This document shows, piece after piece, positions 10,737-21,039 of a DNA stretch of 64,000 nt. Position 1 is the first letter of the stretch. Every line of letters begins with the position of its first letter. The position numbers and the translations under genes are program-made. The DNA comes from Schistocerca nitens (lineage: Eukaryota > Arthropoda > Insecta > Orthoptera > Acrididae). The notes below the pieces were generated by a model. The model searched no databases. It worked only from the letters and a program-made list of their open reading frames with translations, and was not told the origin of the DNA. The stretch spans positions 480,727,376-480,791,375 of the forward strand of contig NC_064619.1 in the NCBI RefSeq assembly GCF_023898315.1, read 5' to 3'.

Positions 10737-11227
10737 ACGTCATCCAACGACGCTACAGAGCGTCAAAGTCATAGTCGCCGGCGCCTGACGCCAGGTCACT
10801 CCTTCGGCAGCAAACGTGACTTTGTACGCTGCCGGATCGTAGGCGGAACGTCTCGCAATGCTGTTTGTTATTCAGTGATCGCGACAGATTGACAAGATCG
10901 CCAGTGGAGAAGCCGAAGCTAGCCGCTGCCGAGACAGGCCTTGTGTCCGATGAGTGCAATGCTCCTTTACCTCGGCGGGTGTTGGTTTGGGACATGGGTT
11001 CCCACAACTGTTTACTTTTCTGTTGGAACCCTCTAAAAATCTCCAAAGTTTTTAGGTATACATGAGAAAACGGAACTGCAGATGGAAACCCATGTCTGAA
11101 ACCGTCATTCACCGAGGTAACAGAGCGTCGCTTTAATAGGAGACAAGCAGCATCTACCTCCACCTTCTTCACTAGTGACGGTGGCAATCAGTCGCGATCA
11201 CTGAATAACAAACAATGTCGCGAGACA

Positions 11228-11421
11228 AATTGGTTCAAATGGCTCTGAGCACTATGCGACTTCTTAGGTCATCAGTCGCCTAGAACTTAGAACTAATTAA
11301 ACGTAACTAACCTAAGGACAGCACACACATCCATGCCCGAGGCAGGATTCGAACCTGCGACCGTAGCGGTCGCTAGGCTCCAGACTGTAGCGCCTAGAAC
11401 AGCACGGCCACCCCGGCCGGC
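11228..11421 (-). mobile_element. SINE family A, reversed, in the right palindrome arm
   Basis: A full-length copy in reverse orientation, flanked by a perfect 12-bp duplication TGTCGCGAGACA at 11216-11227 and 11422-11433. One of only two reversed copies of this family here. Confidence 0.92.
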
Positions 11422-11599
11422 TGTCGCGAGACATTCCGCCTACTGTCCGTCAGCGTACAAAGTCACTTTTTCTGCTGAAGGACTGTCCTAGTGGTTGGTG
11501 CCGGCGCCTGTAACTTCGACGCTCAGTAGGGTCATTGGATGACGTTTCTGGACACAGGATCCTGTCCTCGATTTGTTGCTCAAGACATGCTCTAAAACC

Positions 11600-12310
11600 C
11601 TCTGAAGTTTGTCACGATATTTCTGGGACACCCTGTATATACAGGGTGTCCGGAATTCTCATTGCAAACTTCTAGGACTTGGGAGTGGGTACATAATATT
11701 TAAAACTGGAACCCTGTGTTATAGCCGTTTTTAATCCTGTTTGTTAAGTAGTTATACAAAAGAATAGCCATGTTGGGTGGGAGGGGGGAGTGCTTGCGTC
11801 TATCCTACCTCTCTGACCGGGTTCGAGCCTCATTCAGGTGTCTGGGAGTGTTAGAGCGAGATGGTTGAGTAAACGTTTGCCTAATACACAGACATGATCC
11901 TTCTGTATGGCGAAGCTCACGGTAATGCAAGAGCTGCTCATCACCTGTATCAAGATCGTTGTTCACAACGTCCGACTTCATCACATACTCTTTTCGCCGC
12001 AGTTACGGAACGGCTTCGAGAAAGGGGTAACTTCACCGTCACGAGGTGTGACTGTGGTACTCCAAGGAGATGCCGCACACCCGAATTGGAATGTGCCGTA
12101 CCGCACCGTGCTGAAGGGAAGCCGTCAACGAGTAACGAGCAATTGCGTGTGCAATGAATGTTGCTCCCAGCATCATCTGGTATACTGTGGATGACCGAGA
12201 ACTACATCCATACCACATCCAAGATTCTGTATCAAATTTAACACTTACAGGTACGTGAACGAGATTCGAACCAGGTGAGAGAGGTAGGACAGGTGTCAAA
12301 TTCATCAGGA
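11600..12310 (+). mobile_element. Mariner-type fragment behind two abutting termini
   Basis: At 11627-11651 GGGACACCCTGTATATACAGGGTGTCC is a perfect meeting of two outward termini at TATA: a right end (…GACACCCTGTA) to the left and a left end (TACAGGGTGTCC…) to the right. Only the right-hand partner has a recognisable interior. Inside it, about 38 bases at 11803-11840 (CCTACCTCTCTGACCGGGTT…) recur inverted at 12251-12290. The element lacks its 3' terminus; the right boundary is approximate. Confidence 0.6.
11894..12230 (+). pseudogene. N-terminal piece of a mariner-type transposase
   Basis: The frame from 11894 gives MILLYGEAHGNARAAHHLYQ, then TERLRERGNFTVTRCDCGTP; the second half (R-L-R-E-R-G-x-F-x-V/P..D-C-G) matches the DNA-binding region of the DD41D transposases at 19.6 and 28.7 kb. 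After about 88 codons it is frameshifted; a weak continuation (..SIIWYTVDDRELHPYHIQDS) can be read to about 12230. The whole catalytic domain is absent. This is a different subfamily from the 19.3-kb and 28.4-kb elements, judging by its TACAGGGTGTCC terminus rather than TACAGGGTGTTAC. Confidence 0.65.
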
Positions 12311-15300
12311 GATACCAAGTTCAGGGAAGTGACATGGAAGGACTAGGCCCCTATATTTAACATCATTTATCCTTTTTAGAAGATACATTTACTTTTTCAA
12401 TGTGACAACAGGTGCCCTTTAGGAAAATGGTTGGAAAATTCCAACTTAATTTGCCACGTTAAATTTACAAGCTTGAAGAGCATTCAAAATAACACTGTTG
12501 GACTTTTAATGGCCTTAAAAAAAGCAAGAAGATAAAACTTCGCCAAAATTGACCTTTAAAAAAATTTAAATGAAAAAATATTTTAAATAAATTAGAAAAC
12601 AATTAAAACTGAGTTGGATAAGTTTTTGCAAGAGAACTCGAAACAAAGACATTAGGCAGGCCCTAAGAAGATAAATATTAACTAGTTAACAAAACATAAC
12701 AGTTCGCCTTTATGGCTTACCCATAATGTTTACACCAAATAATTGAAAATGAAACGTAGAACAAGGCTACAATATGTATTAGACAGAACAATGGCGTTAA
12801 AGGGAAAATTCCCCTGTGCGAAGCCAATTAATCAGATAAAGGCCTCTTAGTCGACAGTAAAATTTCATGTATAGTGCTAGTCAGATAACATAAGGTACTA
12901 AGCTTGGGCACAGACAGTGAGAACACGCGACTGCAAACAAACAGCAAGCTGCGCTAGGAAATGCTCAAGAGCCATCCACACGGCCGCGGGCAAGCCAGAC
13001 CCTCACAGCAAGAAGCCGCCGACATGGAAAGCTTTCCCGGCGACTTAGTTGGTTCTCTTAACAAACACCAAGTATAAATGACTCACTGAATTATACTACA
13101 ACTGAACGTCATTGTTTAATCACGGCGGCTCTTATACCTAGAGCTTTCCCAGTAAGGTCATACAGCCTAGGAAATAACCTTCGCTAAAAATGTAATGTTT
13201 AGAAGAGAACTACTCAAACGGTGCAGTAAGTTCTTTCACGAAAGAAAATAAATAACAACTCGCTAAAACTGTGAGTCTTAACACACAAAACTTAATGGGC
13301 AGGATAATAAAGAGCACACCAGCTTCTAAAACATAGTGAAAACAAATATCAAAATTCAAAAACAATTTTTTCTCTCACATAAGGCAATTTAAAACAAACA
13401 CAAAATTTTAAGAATTAGATAATTCATAGGCCCCTGATATAATTATGCGTGAAAGCTAGGCACATTACACAAATTTCCATAAGAACATCTAACATGTCAA
13501 ATTTTTAGAGACAACCCTGAATAGCAGATTAATACAAGTCACTCCAGAAAAAAAGTCACACAGATTACGCATGACAATAAATTTGTCTTACAATCACATA
13601 GATTCAAATAAAGAAGGCCTGCATAGACGACCAAATGAATATGAACACAAATATCTGCTCAAACATCTCGAGGAGTGGGAAATGGTCCACAGTGCTGAAT
13701 AACCAGATACACGGTCTAGGCCAACCAAGCCCTTTGCCTTCTACCCAGTCCTGGGGAAGAAGAGTGAGCGATGAACCGGTAAAAACGTCGTACCGACAAG
13801 CACATGTGTCGGTTGCTCCAAGCACTGCCACTGGCTCCAGCTCCACACTGCGCGAAGACTACGCGTAAACTGCCTGCACTGCGCTGTTCGAAGGACTGTC
13901 TCCAGGCCGCTCTAGCAGCCACTTTTGAAGCCCAGCCGGGGCAGCGATAACCGCACAAGGGAGTAACACGCACCATCTGTTGAGAAACCAGCTAGCAGCT
14001 ATCGACCGTGCGGACGCGAGACGAGCCGCTACAACTCACAAATGACATCAGCGTGTCCAGCGTAAGCGTCCCCTCACCATCACTACGCTGTTTTAAACCT
14101 ACCAAGCAAAATTTTTTGCAAACGACTGTAGCACGGAAATGGTACGTTTCTGGATTTGAACTGCTATTAAGAATACTATGTACTCACTCCCATCTACAAG
14201 TCGTAGAACGCTATGTATTGATTCATAATTCCCCCCTGCACTTCACAAGTACTTCCTTTTCTGCTGAAGGAGCAAGTCTTTTCTATTCAACAGTCACTAA
14301 CCACATTACTAAAACGCTAAATGGATCAACAGCAGGTTGCTTATCTAAAGGCTTCAAGGGGCAACAAAAGTTTGATTTTCAGTACCTCAGACATTTATTG
14401 ACGTAATTTAAAAGTTTAAAAACCTGTCTTAATCTACTCATTAAGAGTAATATTTCGAAACTTATAAAACCAAAACAGTTAAGGATGTGTGTCTTCACAC
14501 ATAAAGATTTAAAATGGTTAATGCCAATTACTTAACGCGTTAAAAGTTTGAAGCTGTTTTATGCGTGGACGTTATGTTTTAAGAAGAGGTTTCCATCTTA
14601 TTCGCAGCATCGACAGCTACTGAACATAATGTCTAATGTTATTTGTCAGTTGTGTTATTTATGTGTGTATTTATTACAGAGAACATTAGTAGCCAACAGA
14701 CTCCAATTCCTTCAAATCTTCTTTCAGTTTTATAGAATTAAATGCGTATTTCTTGTTGCACTCTATGGTCTGTGAGTGTGTGTACGTGAGTGCATGGATG
14801 TGTTTTGATTGATTAGAGTCTCTGGTATGATTTTTTTTAATAATTTAATTGAAAGCTTTGTTGCTTTGGTAAAAATAAAATTGGTTCTTTTTGTCGTGAC
14901 AGAATAAATTACTATTAATCACACCAGATTTGTCGGAGAACAGCAGCAACATGTGTAATTGATCCAGCTTTAAGAAATTCTATTACCTTTCAGCGGAAAA
15001 TTCGTGCGGTACTCTCCGACGTTAGAAAAGTCGTGGTGTTCCGTTCGGAGCAGGAGGCGGCTGTCCTTTCTCATTCACGATATCGAAAATTACTAAAAAA
15101 TGAACAGAATTTTTTTTTTTTCGGAGGAAGATCGCGCGGAGAAAACAGACAGAAGTTACATGAAAGAAACCTAAGGGACCAACTAATTGGATTTGTACGA
15201 ACATATAAACGGAACTGAAAGAACTTGGAATAAATACTATAACGATGTCGTCACGACAGCCTCCTGTTCCGACAGAACACACGCTGGATCATAAGCTGCA

Positions 15301-15934
15301 TAAATCTTTTAAACAGGAAAGATTATCACAAGTATAATTAATGAAAATAAGGTTGAGAGATTTTCTTTGAAATTAAATAAACTTCAAGGCTTCAAGTATT
15401 ATATTATGAAACGGAAACTTACATTAACATGGCCACCAAATGTGGCGGTGGAGCGAATTTTCATGATACACATTCTCGCTTGTTTGTGGCTACATATATT
15501 TTTAATCACTTAAACTCTTAAATTTACAATAAAATGATTATATCAGTATGGAGCACAATACTTTTGCGTCCGACTCGCAACACATTCACAGAAGAACAGC
15601 TAGAGAGCGGCGCGGCTCCCTGCAGAAGTAAAAATTGGCAATTGTTATTTTGAAACATAGGTGCATCGTTTTTTTTTTTTTTTTTTTTTACTGATCGATA
15701 GCAGCGTATAACAGTTTATAGCTATCGTGATATTCTGCGCTTTTCAGGAGCGCGGCAAAGATATCTGGTTACAACATTCATTGGTATATGTTAAAAATTC
15801 GCACATACTGACGCGAATACAGAAAAAAAACTTTTACATGTTAAAAATCGCAGTGATAAAGGCTGTAATGCCACAAGTCTTTCGTTGAGCCTAGGAGCGA
15901 GCTCCGTATGTGTAACGTTACCTGCAATATTAAA
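12311..15934. other. Unassigned 3.6-kb stretch
   Basis: I recognise nothing here with confidence. To about 13590 the DNA is AT-rich. At 13620-14050 it becomes more GC-rich, with open frames of 77-132 codons lacking any motif I know. The composition change could mark an LTR or leader of an unknown retroelement. At 15670-15689 there is a run of 20 T. No SINE head or terminal inverted repeat was found. Confidence 0.4.
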
Positions 15935-16077
15935 AACTGGTTCAAACGGCTCTGAGCACTATGGGACTTAACTTCTGAGGTTATCGGTCCCCTAGAACTT
16001 AGAACTACTTAAACCTAACTAACCTAGGACATCACACACATCCATGCACGAGGCAGGATTCGAACCTGCGACCGTAG
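15935..16077 (-). mobile_element. SINE family A, reversed and 5'-truncated
   Basis: The tail and body are present, but the copy stops just beyond the B box (ATTCGAACCTGCGACCGTAG), losing the first half of the tRNA-like head. Flanking TGCAATATTAAA (15923) and TGCATTATTAAA (16078) are a 12-bp target duplication with one mismatch. Confidence 0.85.
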
Positions 16078-16255
16078 TGCATTATTAAATGTTGCAAGGT
16101 GTTTCTTTCGGGAAATACACACGAAACTTCGCATGAGGCTCTACGACTGCTACATCGACAATGTGCAGATTATAATAGGGTGTATAGAGGAGAGTTAGCG
16201 GTATAACAGCAAATTTTTTTTCTCCTCCCCTGTGGCATTTCATTCGCGGATGGTG

Positions 16256-16496
16256 GTTGGTTCGTTGGTTAATTTGGGGAGGGGACCAAACAGCGACGTC
16301 ATCGTTCTCATCGGATAAGGGAAGGATAGGGATGTAAGTTGGACATGCTCTTTCGAAGGAACCATCGCTGCACCTGCCTGATACGATTTAGGAAAATCAC
16401 GGAAAACCTAAATCAAGATGGGCGGACGCAGGTTTTAACCGTCGTCCTCTCGAATGCGAATCCAATGTGCTAACCACTGCACCACCCCTCTCGGTT
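16256..16496 (-). mobile_element. tRNA-derived SINE, second family (B), reversed
   Basis: Read on the reverse strand it starts AGAGGGGTGGTGCAGTGGTT (A-box-like), continues to a degenerate B box (GACGGTTAAAACC) and then the body TTAGGTTTTCCGTGATTTTC. It is flanked by GCGGATGGTG at 16246-16255 and 16497-16506. I recall this as a repeat widespread in insects. Confidence 0.8.
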
Positions 16497-16597
16497 GCGG
16501 ATGGTGTCCAGCGGAAAGTATTTCGCTAACTCTCTGTGTACGCCTCACCTTTCTCGTGTTCCCTTCGTTATCTTCAGGGGATACAAGTGTTTGACAA

Positions 16598-16805
16598 ATG
16601 TTCAAATGTGTGTGAATTCCTAAGGGACCAAACTGCTTAGGTCATCGGTCCCTAGATTTGCACACTACTTAAACTAACTTATACTGAAAACAACACACAC
16701 ACACACACACACACATGTCCGAGGGAGTTCTCGAACCTTCGGGAGGAGGGGCCGAGCAGTCCGTGACATGATGCCTCAAACCAAATGGCCACTCCGCGCG
16801 GTAGA
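16598..16805 (-). mobile_element. tRNA-derived SINE, third family (C), reversed
   Basis: On the reverse strand the head reads CCGCGCGGAGTGGCC… with a B box GAAGGTTCGAGAACTCCCTC, then a (TG)n tract from CACACACA at 16692-16713, then a body ending ACACACATTTGAACATTTG. Target duplication GTTTGACAA at 16589-16597 and 16806-16814. The CATTTGAAC tail is the same as in SINE family A. Confidence 0.85.
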
Positions 16806-16959
16806 GTTTGACAATGTAATACGTTTCTTGATGCATGCAGAAACATGGTCTCCGTAATAACGGAAGAAAAATGTGGCAAGATTCTGTGATGTACAACCTA
16901 ACGTTATCAAGAAACGTTATTCAGTATTTCTCAATTTGTACGGCACCCGCTTGCCAACA

Positions 16960-17345
16960 AAGCTACATTGATCTCTATACTCGGCAAGACACCTTTCAAT
17001 GGTTGGCGGAAGGTACTTCGAGCATCAGTAATCACTCTCCTGTCCCATACAGCAATGGAGCTCTAGGTTCTCTAATCTCCATGCGTAATCACTTCGTGGG
17101 ACCTATGTCGGAGGGAGTAATATGTTGTCCCACTCTTCTTGGAACGTACAGTATCAGAATTTCAACAGAAAACCTCCATGACGCAAAACATCTCTCCTGT
17201 AGCGACTGCCACTTCAGGTTTGGGCACCACAGAAACTCTCTCGTGCTCGATAAACGATCCTGCGGCGAAGCGCGCTGCTCTTCTCTATCTTTAATCAGAG
17301 GACTTCAACACGGTTTCCGTAAACAACAACCTATACAACTCTATG
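16960..17345 (-). pseudogene. 3' fragment of a LINE, reversed
   Basis: On the reverse strand the sequence resembles the last part of a widespread arthropod LINE. Short pieces recall the end of the RT polyprotein: an 'RRAA/QRAS'-like block near 17275 and 'PKPEVAV'-like bases near 17220. The segment ends at 16960-17030 with …AAGTACCTTCCGCCAACCAT and GAGTATAGAGATCAATGTAG, which looks like a decayed GTAGAT-type tail. No frame is open on that strand; the 176-codon plus-strand frame over this region has no family similarity. I call it from remembered consensus, so the family is tentative. Confidence 0.5.
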
Positions 17346-17703
17346 TATCCACGAGATACAGATGACAGTACATAGCTGCGTCCATATTGATATTATGCAC
17401 CTTCTTTTCCAGAATGTTATCGATAAAGTTCTGGTCAATGTCAATCCGTGAACACAGTACCCTGTGAATCAATACATGTCTGAGGCGCTGGAAACGTATA
17501 GTTTCACCGATTAAAGTACCTACGCCTGGGTTTCAGGCAGGATTGTCCGCTTTGTTCGATGGTGGGGTTCTATCCCACAGCAGTTGGAAAGACTCTGCAA
17601 TGCTGCTCGAATCTGGAAGAGATACCAAGTGGGTTGAGACTGAGTGTCGCTTTGGACCGATCAGGGAGGCGTATTAGGGTAGTCCGCGCATTTATGCAAA
17701 GAC
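17346..17703. other. Unassigned sequence
   Basis: About 360 bases with no coding or repeat signal that I recognise. Confidence 0.5.
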
Positions 17704-17810
17704 ACTGTCAAGGGTGGAGTAGTGGTTAGCGCATCTGACTACTGAACTGGAGACTCACATTCGAATCCAGGCCTTGGTACATATTTTGATTCGTCGCTTC
17801 AGACTCCATA
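17704..17810 (+). mobile_element. tRNA-like SINE fragment cut by a mariner-type insertion
   Basis: GGAGTAGTGGTTAGCGCATC (A-box-like) and CACATTCGAATCCAGG (B-box-like) are followed by a short body that ends abruptly at TATA where the next element begins. The expected 3' part is not found after that element. Confidence 0.55.
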
Positions 17811-19302
17811 TACACGGTTGTTCCAATGCGATACATGTAACTTTGTGAACTTATCATTTCTGAGAACGTATGCTGTTACAGCGTGATTACCTGTAAATAC
17901 CACATTAATGCAACAAATGCTCAAAATGATGTCCCTCAACCTCAATGCGTTTGGCAATACGTGTAACGACATTCCTCTCAACAACGAGTAGTTCGCCTTC
18001 CGTAATGTTCGCACATGCATTGATAATGCGCTGACGCATGTTGTCAGGCGTTGTCGGTGGATCACGATAGCAAATATCCTTCAAGTTCCCCCACAGAAAG
18101 AAATCCGGGGACGTCAGATCTGGTGAACGTGCGGTCCATGGTATGGTGCTTCGACGACCAATCCACCCGTCATGAAATATGCTATTCAATACCGCTACAA
18201 CCGCACACGAGCTATGTGCCGGACATCCATCATGTTGGAAGTACATCGCCATTCTGTCATGCAGTGAAACATCTTGTAGTAACATCGGTAGAACATTACG
18301 TAGGAAATCACCATACATTGCACCATTTAGATTGCCATCGATAAAATGGGGGCCAATTATCCCGCCTCCCATTAATTCCGCACCTACATTAACCCGCCAA
18401 GGTCGCTGATGTTTCACTTGTCGCAGCCATCGTGGATTTTCCGTAGCCCCATAGCACATATTATGCCGATTACGTTACCACTGTTGGTGACTGACACTTC
18501 AGCACTAAATAGGACGCGTGCAAGAAATTTGTCATCGTCCCGTAATTTCTCTTGTGCCCAGTGGCAGAACTGTGCACGACGTTCAAAGTCGTCGCCATGC
18601 AATTCCTGGTGCATAGAAATATGGTACGGGAGCAGTCGATGTTGATGTAGCATTCTCAACACCGACGTTTTTGAGGTTCCCGATTCTCGCGCAATTTGTC
18701 TACTACTGATGTGCGAATTAGCCGCGGCAGCAGCTAAAACACCTACTTGGGCACCATCATTTGTTGCAGGTCGTGGTTGACGTTTCACGTGTGGCTGTAC
18801 TCTTCCTGTTTCCTTAAATAACGTAACTATTCGGCTAACGTTCCGGACATTTGGATGATGTCGTCCAGGATACCGTTGGATCACAATAGCCACACATAAA
18901 TACGATATCGACCTTTTCCGCAATTGGTAAACGGTCCATTTTAACACGGGTAATGTATCACGAAGCAAATACCGTCAGCACAGGCGTAGTGTTACGTGAT
19001 ACCACGTACTTTACGTTTGTGACTAATACAGCGCCATCTGTCACAAAGCGAAAAAAGTGGTCCAACTAAAACATTCATATTTCTTTACGTACTACACGAA
19101 TATGTAATAAGATATGGTGGTTCCTATTTTAAAAAAACGCAATTGCTATCTGTTTGACCTATGGTAGCGCCATCTAGCGGGCCAACCATAGCGCCATATG
19201 ATTTCCCCCTTCAAGATAGACGAGTTTCGTTCTTTGTAGGTTTTTCTTTTGAAGCTTATTTAGTGAGATATTTGGCCCGATCACAATCAATGTACCACTC
19301 TA
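17811..19302 (-). mobile_element. Reversed DD41D mariner-type element
   Basis: Ends: TACACGGTTGTTCCAATGCG at 17811, and TAGAGTGGTACATTGATTGTG as reverse complement at 19302; the terminal similarity is short and weak. The 5' non-coding part (18970-19300) matches the sequence at 1-384. The right end touches the next element with no spacer. Confidence 0.75.
17905..18968 (-). pseudogene. DD41D mariner-type transposase, frameshifted and first Asp lost
   Basis: Two overlapping reverse-strand frames make one transposase of about 350 residues. The upstream frame (18968 to about 18480) holds the helix-turn-helix regions (VRNVSRIVTLFKETG…; HISSRQIARESGTSKTSV) and the start of the catalytic domain. The downstream frame (about 18470 to 17905) holds the rest: QHDGCPAH with the second Asp, and ARSPDLTSPDFFLW with the third. 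By my count 41 residues lie between those two Asp, the DD41D spacing. The first catalytic Asp is replaced: the box reads LFSAE instead of LFSDE or LFTDE. With the frameshift near 18475, the copy is inactive. It is a distant relative of the 19.3-kb element, not a recent sister. Confidence 0.8.
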
Positions 19303-20888
19303 TACAGGGTGTTACAAAAAGGTACGGCCAAACTTTCAGGAAACTTTCCTCACACACAAATCAAGAAAAGATGTTATATGGACATGTGTCCGGAAACGCT
19401 TAATTTCCATGTTAGAGCTCATTTTAGTTTCGTCAGTATGCACTGTACTTCCTCGATTCACTGCCAGTTGGCCTAATTGAAGGAAGGTAATGTTGACTTC
19501 GGTGCTTGTGTTGACATGCGACTCATTGCTCTACAGTACTAGCATCAAGCACATCAGTACGTAGCATAAACAGGTTAGTGTTCATCACGAACGTGGTTTT
19601 GCAGTCAGTGCAATGTTTACAATTGCGGAGTTGGCAGATGTCCATTTGATGTATGGATTAGCACGGGGCAATAGCCGTAGCGCGGTACGTTTGTATCGAG
19701 ACAGATTTCCAGAACGAAGGTGTCCCGACATGAAGAAGTTCGAAGCAATTGAATCAGCGTCTTAGGGAGCGCGGAACGTTCCAGCCTATGACTCGCGACT
19801 GTGGAAGACCTAAAACGACGAGGACACCTGCAATGGATGAGGCAATTCTTCGTTCAGTTGACGATAACCCTAATGTCAGCGTAAGAAAAGTTGGTGCTGT
19901 ACAAGGTAACGTTGACCACGTCACTATATGGAGAGTGCTACGGGAGAACCAGTTGTTTCCGTACCATGTACTGCGTGTGCAGGCACTATCAGCAGCTGAT
20001 TGGCCTCCACGGGTACACTTCTGCGAATGGTTCATCCAACAATGTGTCGATCCTCATTTCAGTGCAAATGTTCTATTTACGGATGAGGCTTCATTCCAAC
20101 GTGATGAAAATGTAAATTTTCACAATCAACATGTGTTGGCTGACGAGAATCCGCACGCAATTGTGCAATCACGTCATAAACACAGATTTTCTGTGAACGT
20201 TTGGGCAGGCATTGTTGGTGATGTCTTGATTGGTCCCCATGTTCTTCCACCTACGCTCAATGGAGCACGTTATGATGATTTCATACGGGATACTCTACCT
20301 GTGCTGCTAGAACATTTGCCTTTACAAGTACGACACAACATGTGGTTCATGCACGATGGAGCTCCTGCACATTTCAGTCGTAGTGTTCGTACGCTTCTCA
20401 ACAACAGATTCGGTGACCGATGGATTGGTAGAGGCGGACCAATTCCATGGCCTCCACGCTCTCCTGACCTCAAGCCTCTTGACTTTCATTTATGGGGGCA
20501 TTTGAAAGCTCTTGTCTACGCAACCCCGGTACCAAATGTAGAGACCCTTCGTGCTCGTATTGTGGACGGCTGTGATACAATACGCCATTCACCAGGGCTG
20601 CATCAGCGCATCAGGGATTCCATGCGACGGAGAGTGGATGCATGTATCCTCGCTAACGGAGGACATTTTGAACATTTCCTGTAACAAAGTGTTTGAGGTC
20701 ACGCTGGTACGTTCTGTTGCTGTGTGTTTCCATTCCATGATTAATGTGATTTGAAGAGAAGTAATAAAATGAGCTCTAACATGGAAAGTAAGCGTTTCCG
20801 GACACATGTCCACATAACATATTTTCTTTCTTTGTGTGTGAGGAATGTTTGCTGTAAGTTTGGCCGTACCTTTTTGTAACACCCTGTA
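19303..20888 (+). mobile_element. DD41D mariner-type element with long terminal inverted repeats
   Basis: The ends start TACAGGGTGTTACAAAAAGG and match in reverse complement for about 124 bp (19303-19426 and 20764-20888) with only scattered mismatches. Such repeats are long for this superfamily. It sits at TA directly against the previous element. A near-identical copy lies at 28439-30228. Confidence 0.92.
19613..20684 (+). pseudogene. DD41D transposase with a single early frameshift
   Basis: The ATG at 19613 opens MFTIAELADVHLMYGLARGN… (DNA-binding region), runs to PDMKKFEAI at about 19750, and there needs a one-base shift to reach NQRLRERGTFQP…, which is open to the stop at 20684. The catalytic residues are all present: LFTDEASF, FMHDGAPAHF and SPDLKPLDFHLW, with 41 residues between the second and third Asp. 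The protein would be about 355 residues. The C-terminal ending GGHFEHFL is typical. If the shift is a true mutation the copy is dead, but it is shared exactly by the copy at 28.7 kb. A 47-base GT..AG reading across the shift can be drawn but would delete residues conserved elsewhere in the family. Confidence 0.85.
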
Positions 20889-21039
20889 TACACAACACTC
20901 TCATTAGTTAGAAACACCAAGGTGGCAATGTTCATGGGATAACGATATGCAGGCATATAGATCCCGGTAGCATCACGTACACAAGCTATAAAAAGGTACT
21001 GCTTTGGTGGAGTTGTCATTTGCATTCAGGTGATTCATA

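Larger units (their letters stand above)
10551..11573. repeat. Large palindrome (arms about 330 bp before SINE insertions)
   Basis: The sequence from AATCGAGGATAGG (10551) rightward matches, in reverse complement, the sequence ending at 11573 (AATCGAGGACAGG). Paired blocks follow in order: ACGTCATCCA; GTGACTTTGTACGCTG; GTAGGCGGAA.GTCTCGC; TTGTTTGTTATTCAGTGATC; ACATGGGTT.CCA; and a central AAAAATCTCCAAAGTTTTT near 11045. The arms meet with almost no loop. Each arm carries one SINE at a different place, so the palindrome is older than both. The interior open frames (for example 144 codons on the minus strand) show no family motif. It may be a fold-back transposable element or an inverted duplication. 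Confidence 0.8.

Noticed and set aside
13604-13976. Overlapping 77-86 codon frames on both strands
   Set aside because: No motif, no start context, both strands open; likely a by-product of higher GC content.
16835-17365. A 176-codon open frame on the plus strand
   Set aside because: It overlaps a reversed LINE 3' fragment; the protein has no motif and the frame is open by chance.
19700-19790. A 47-base intron explaining the shared DD41D frameshift
   Set aside because: GT..AG boundaries exist but the splice would remove residues (CPDMKKFEAINQ region) that correspond to conserved positions in the family. Kept only as a test in the findings.
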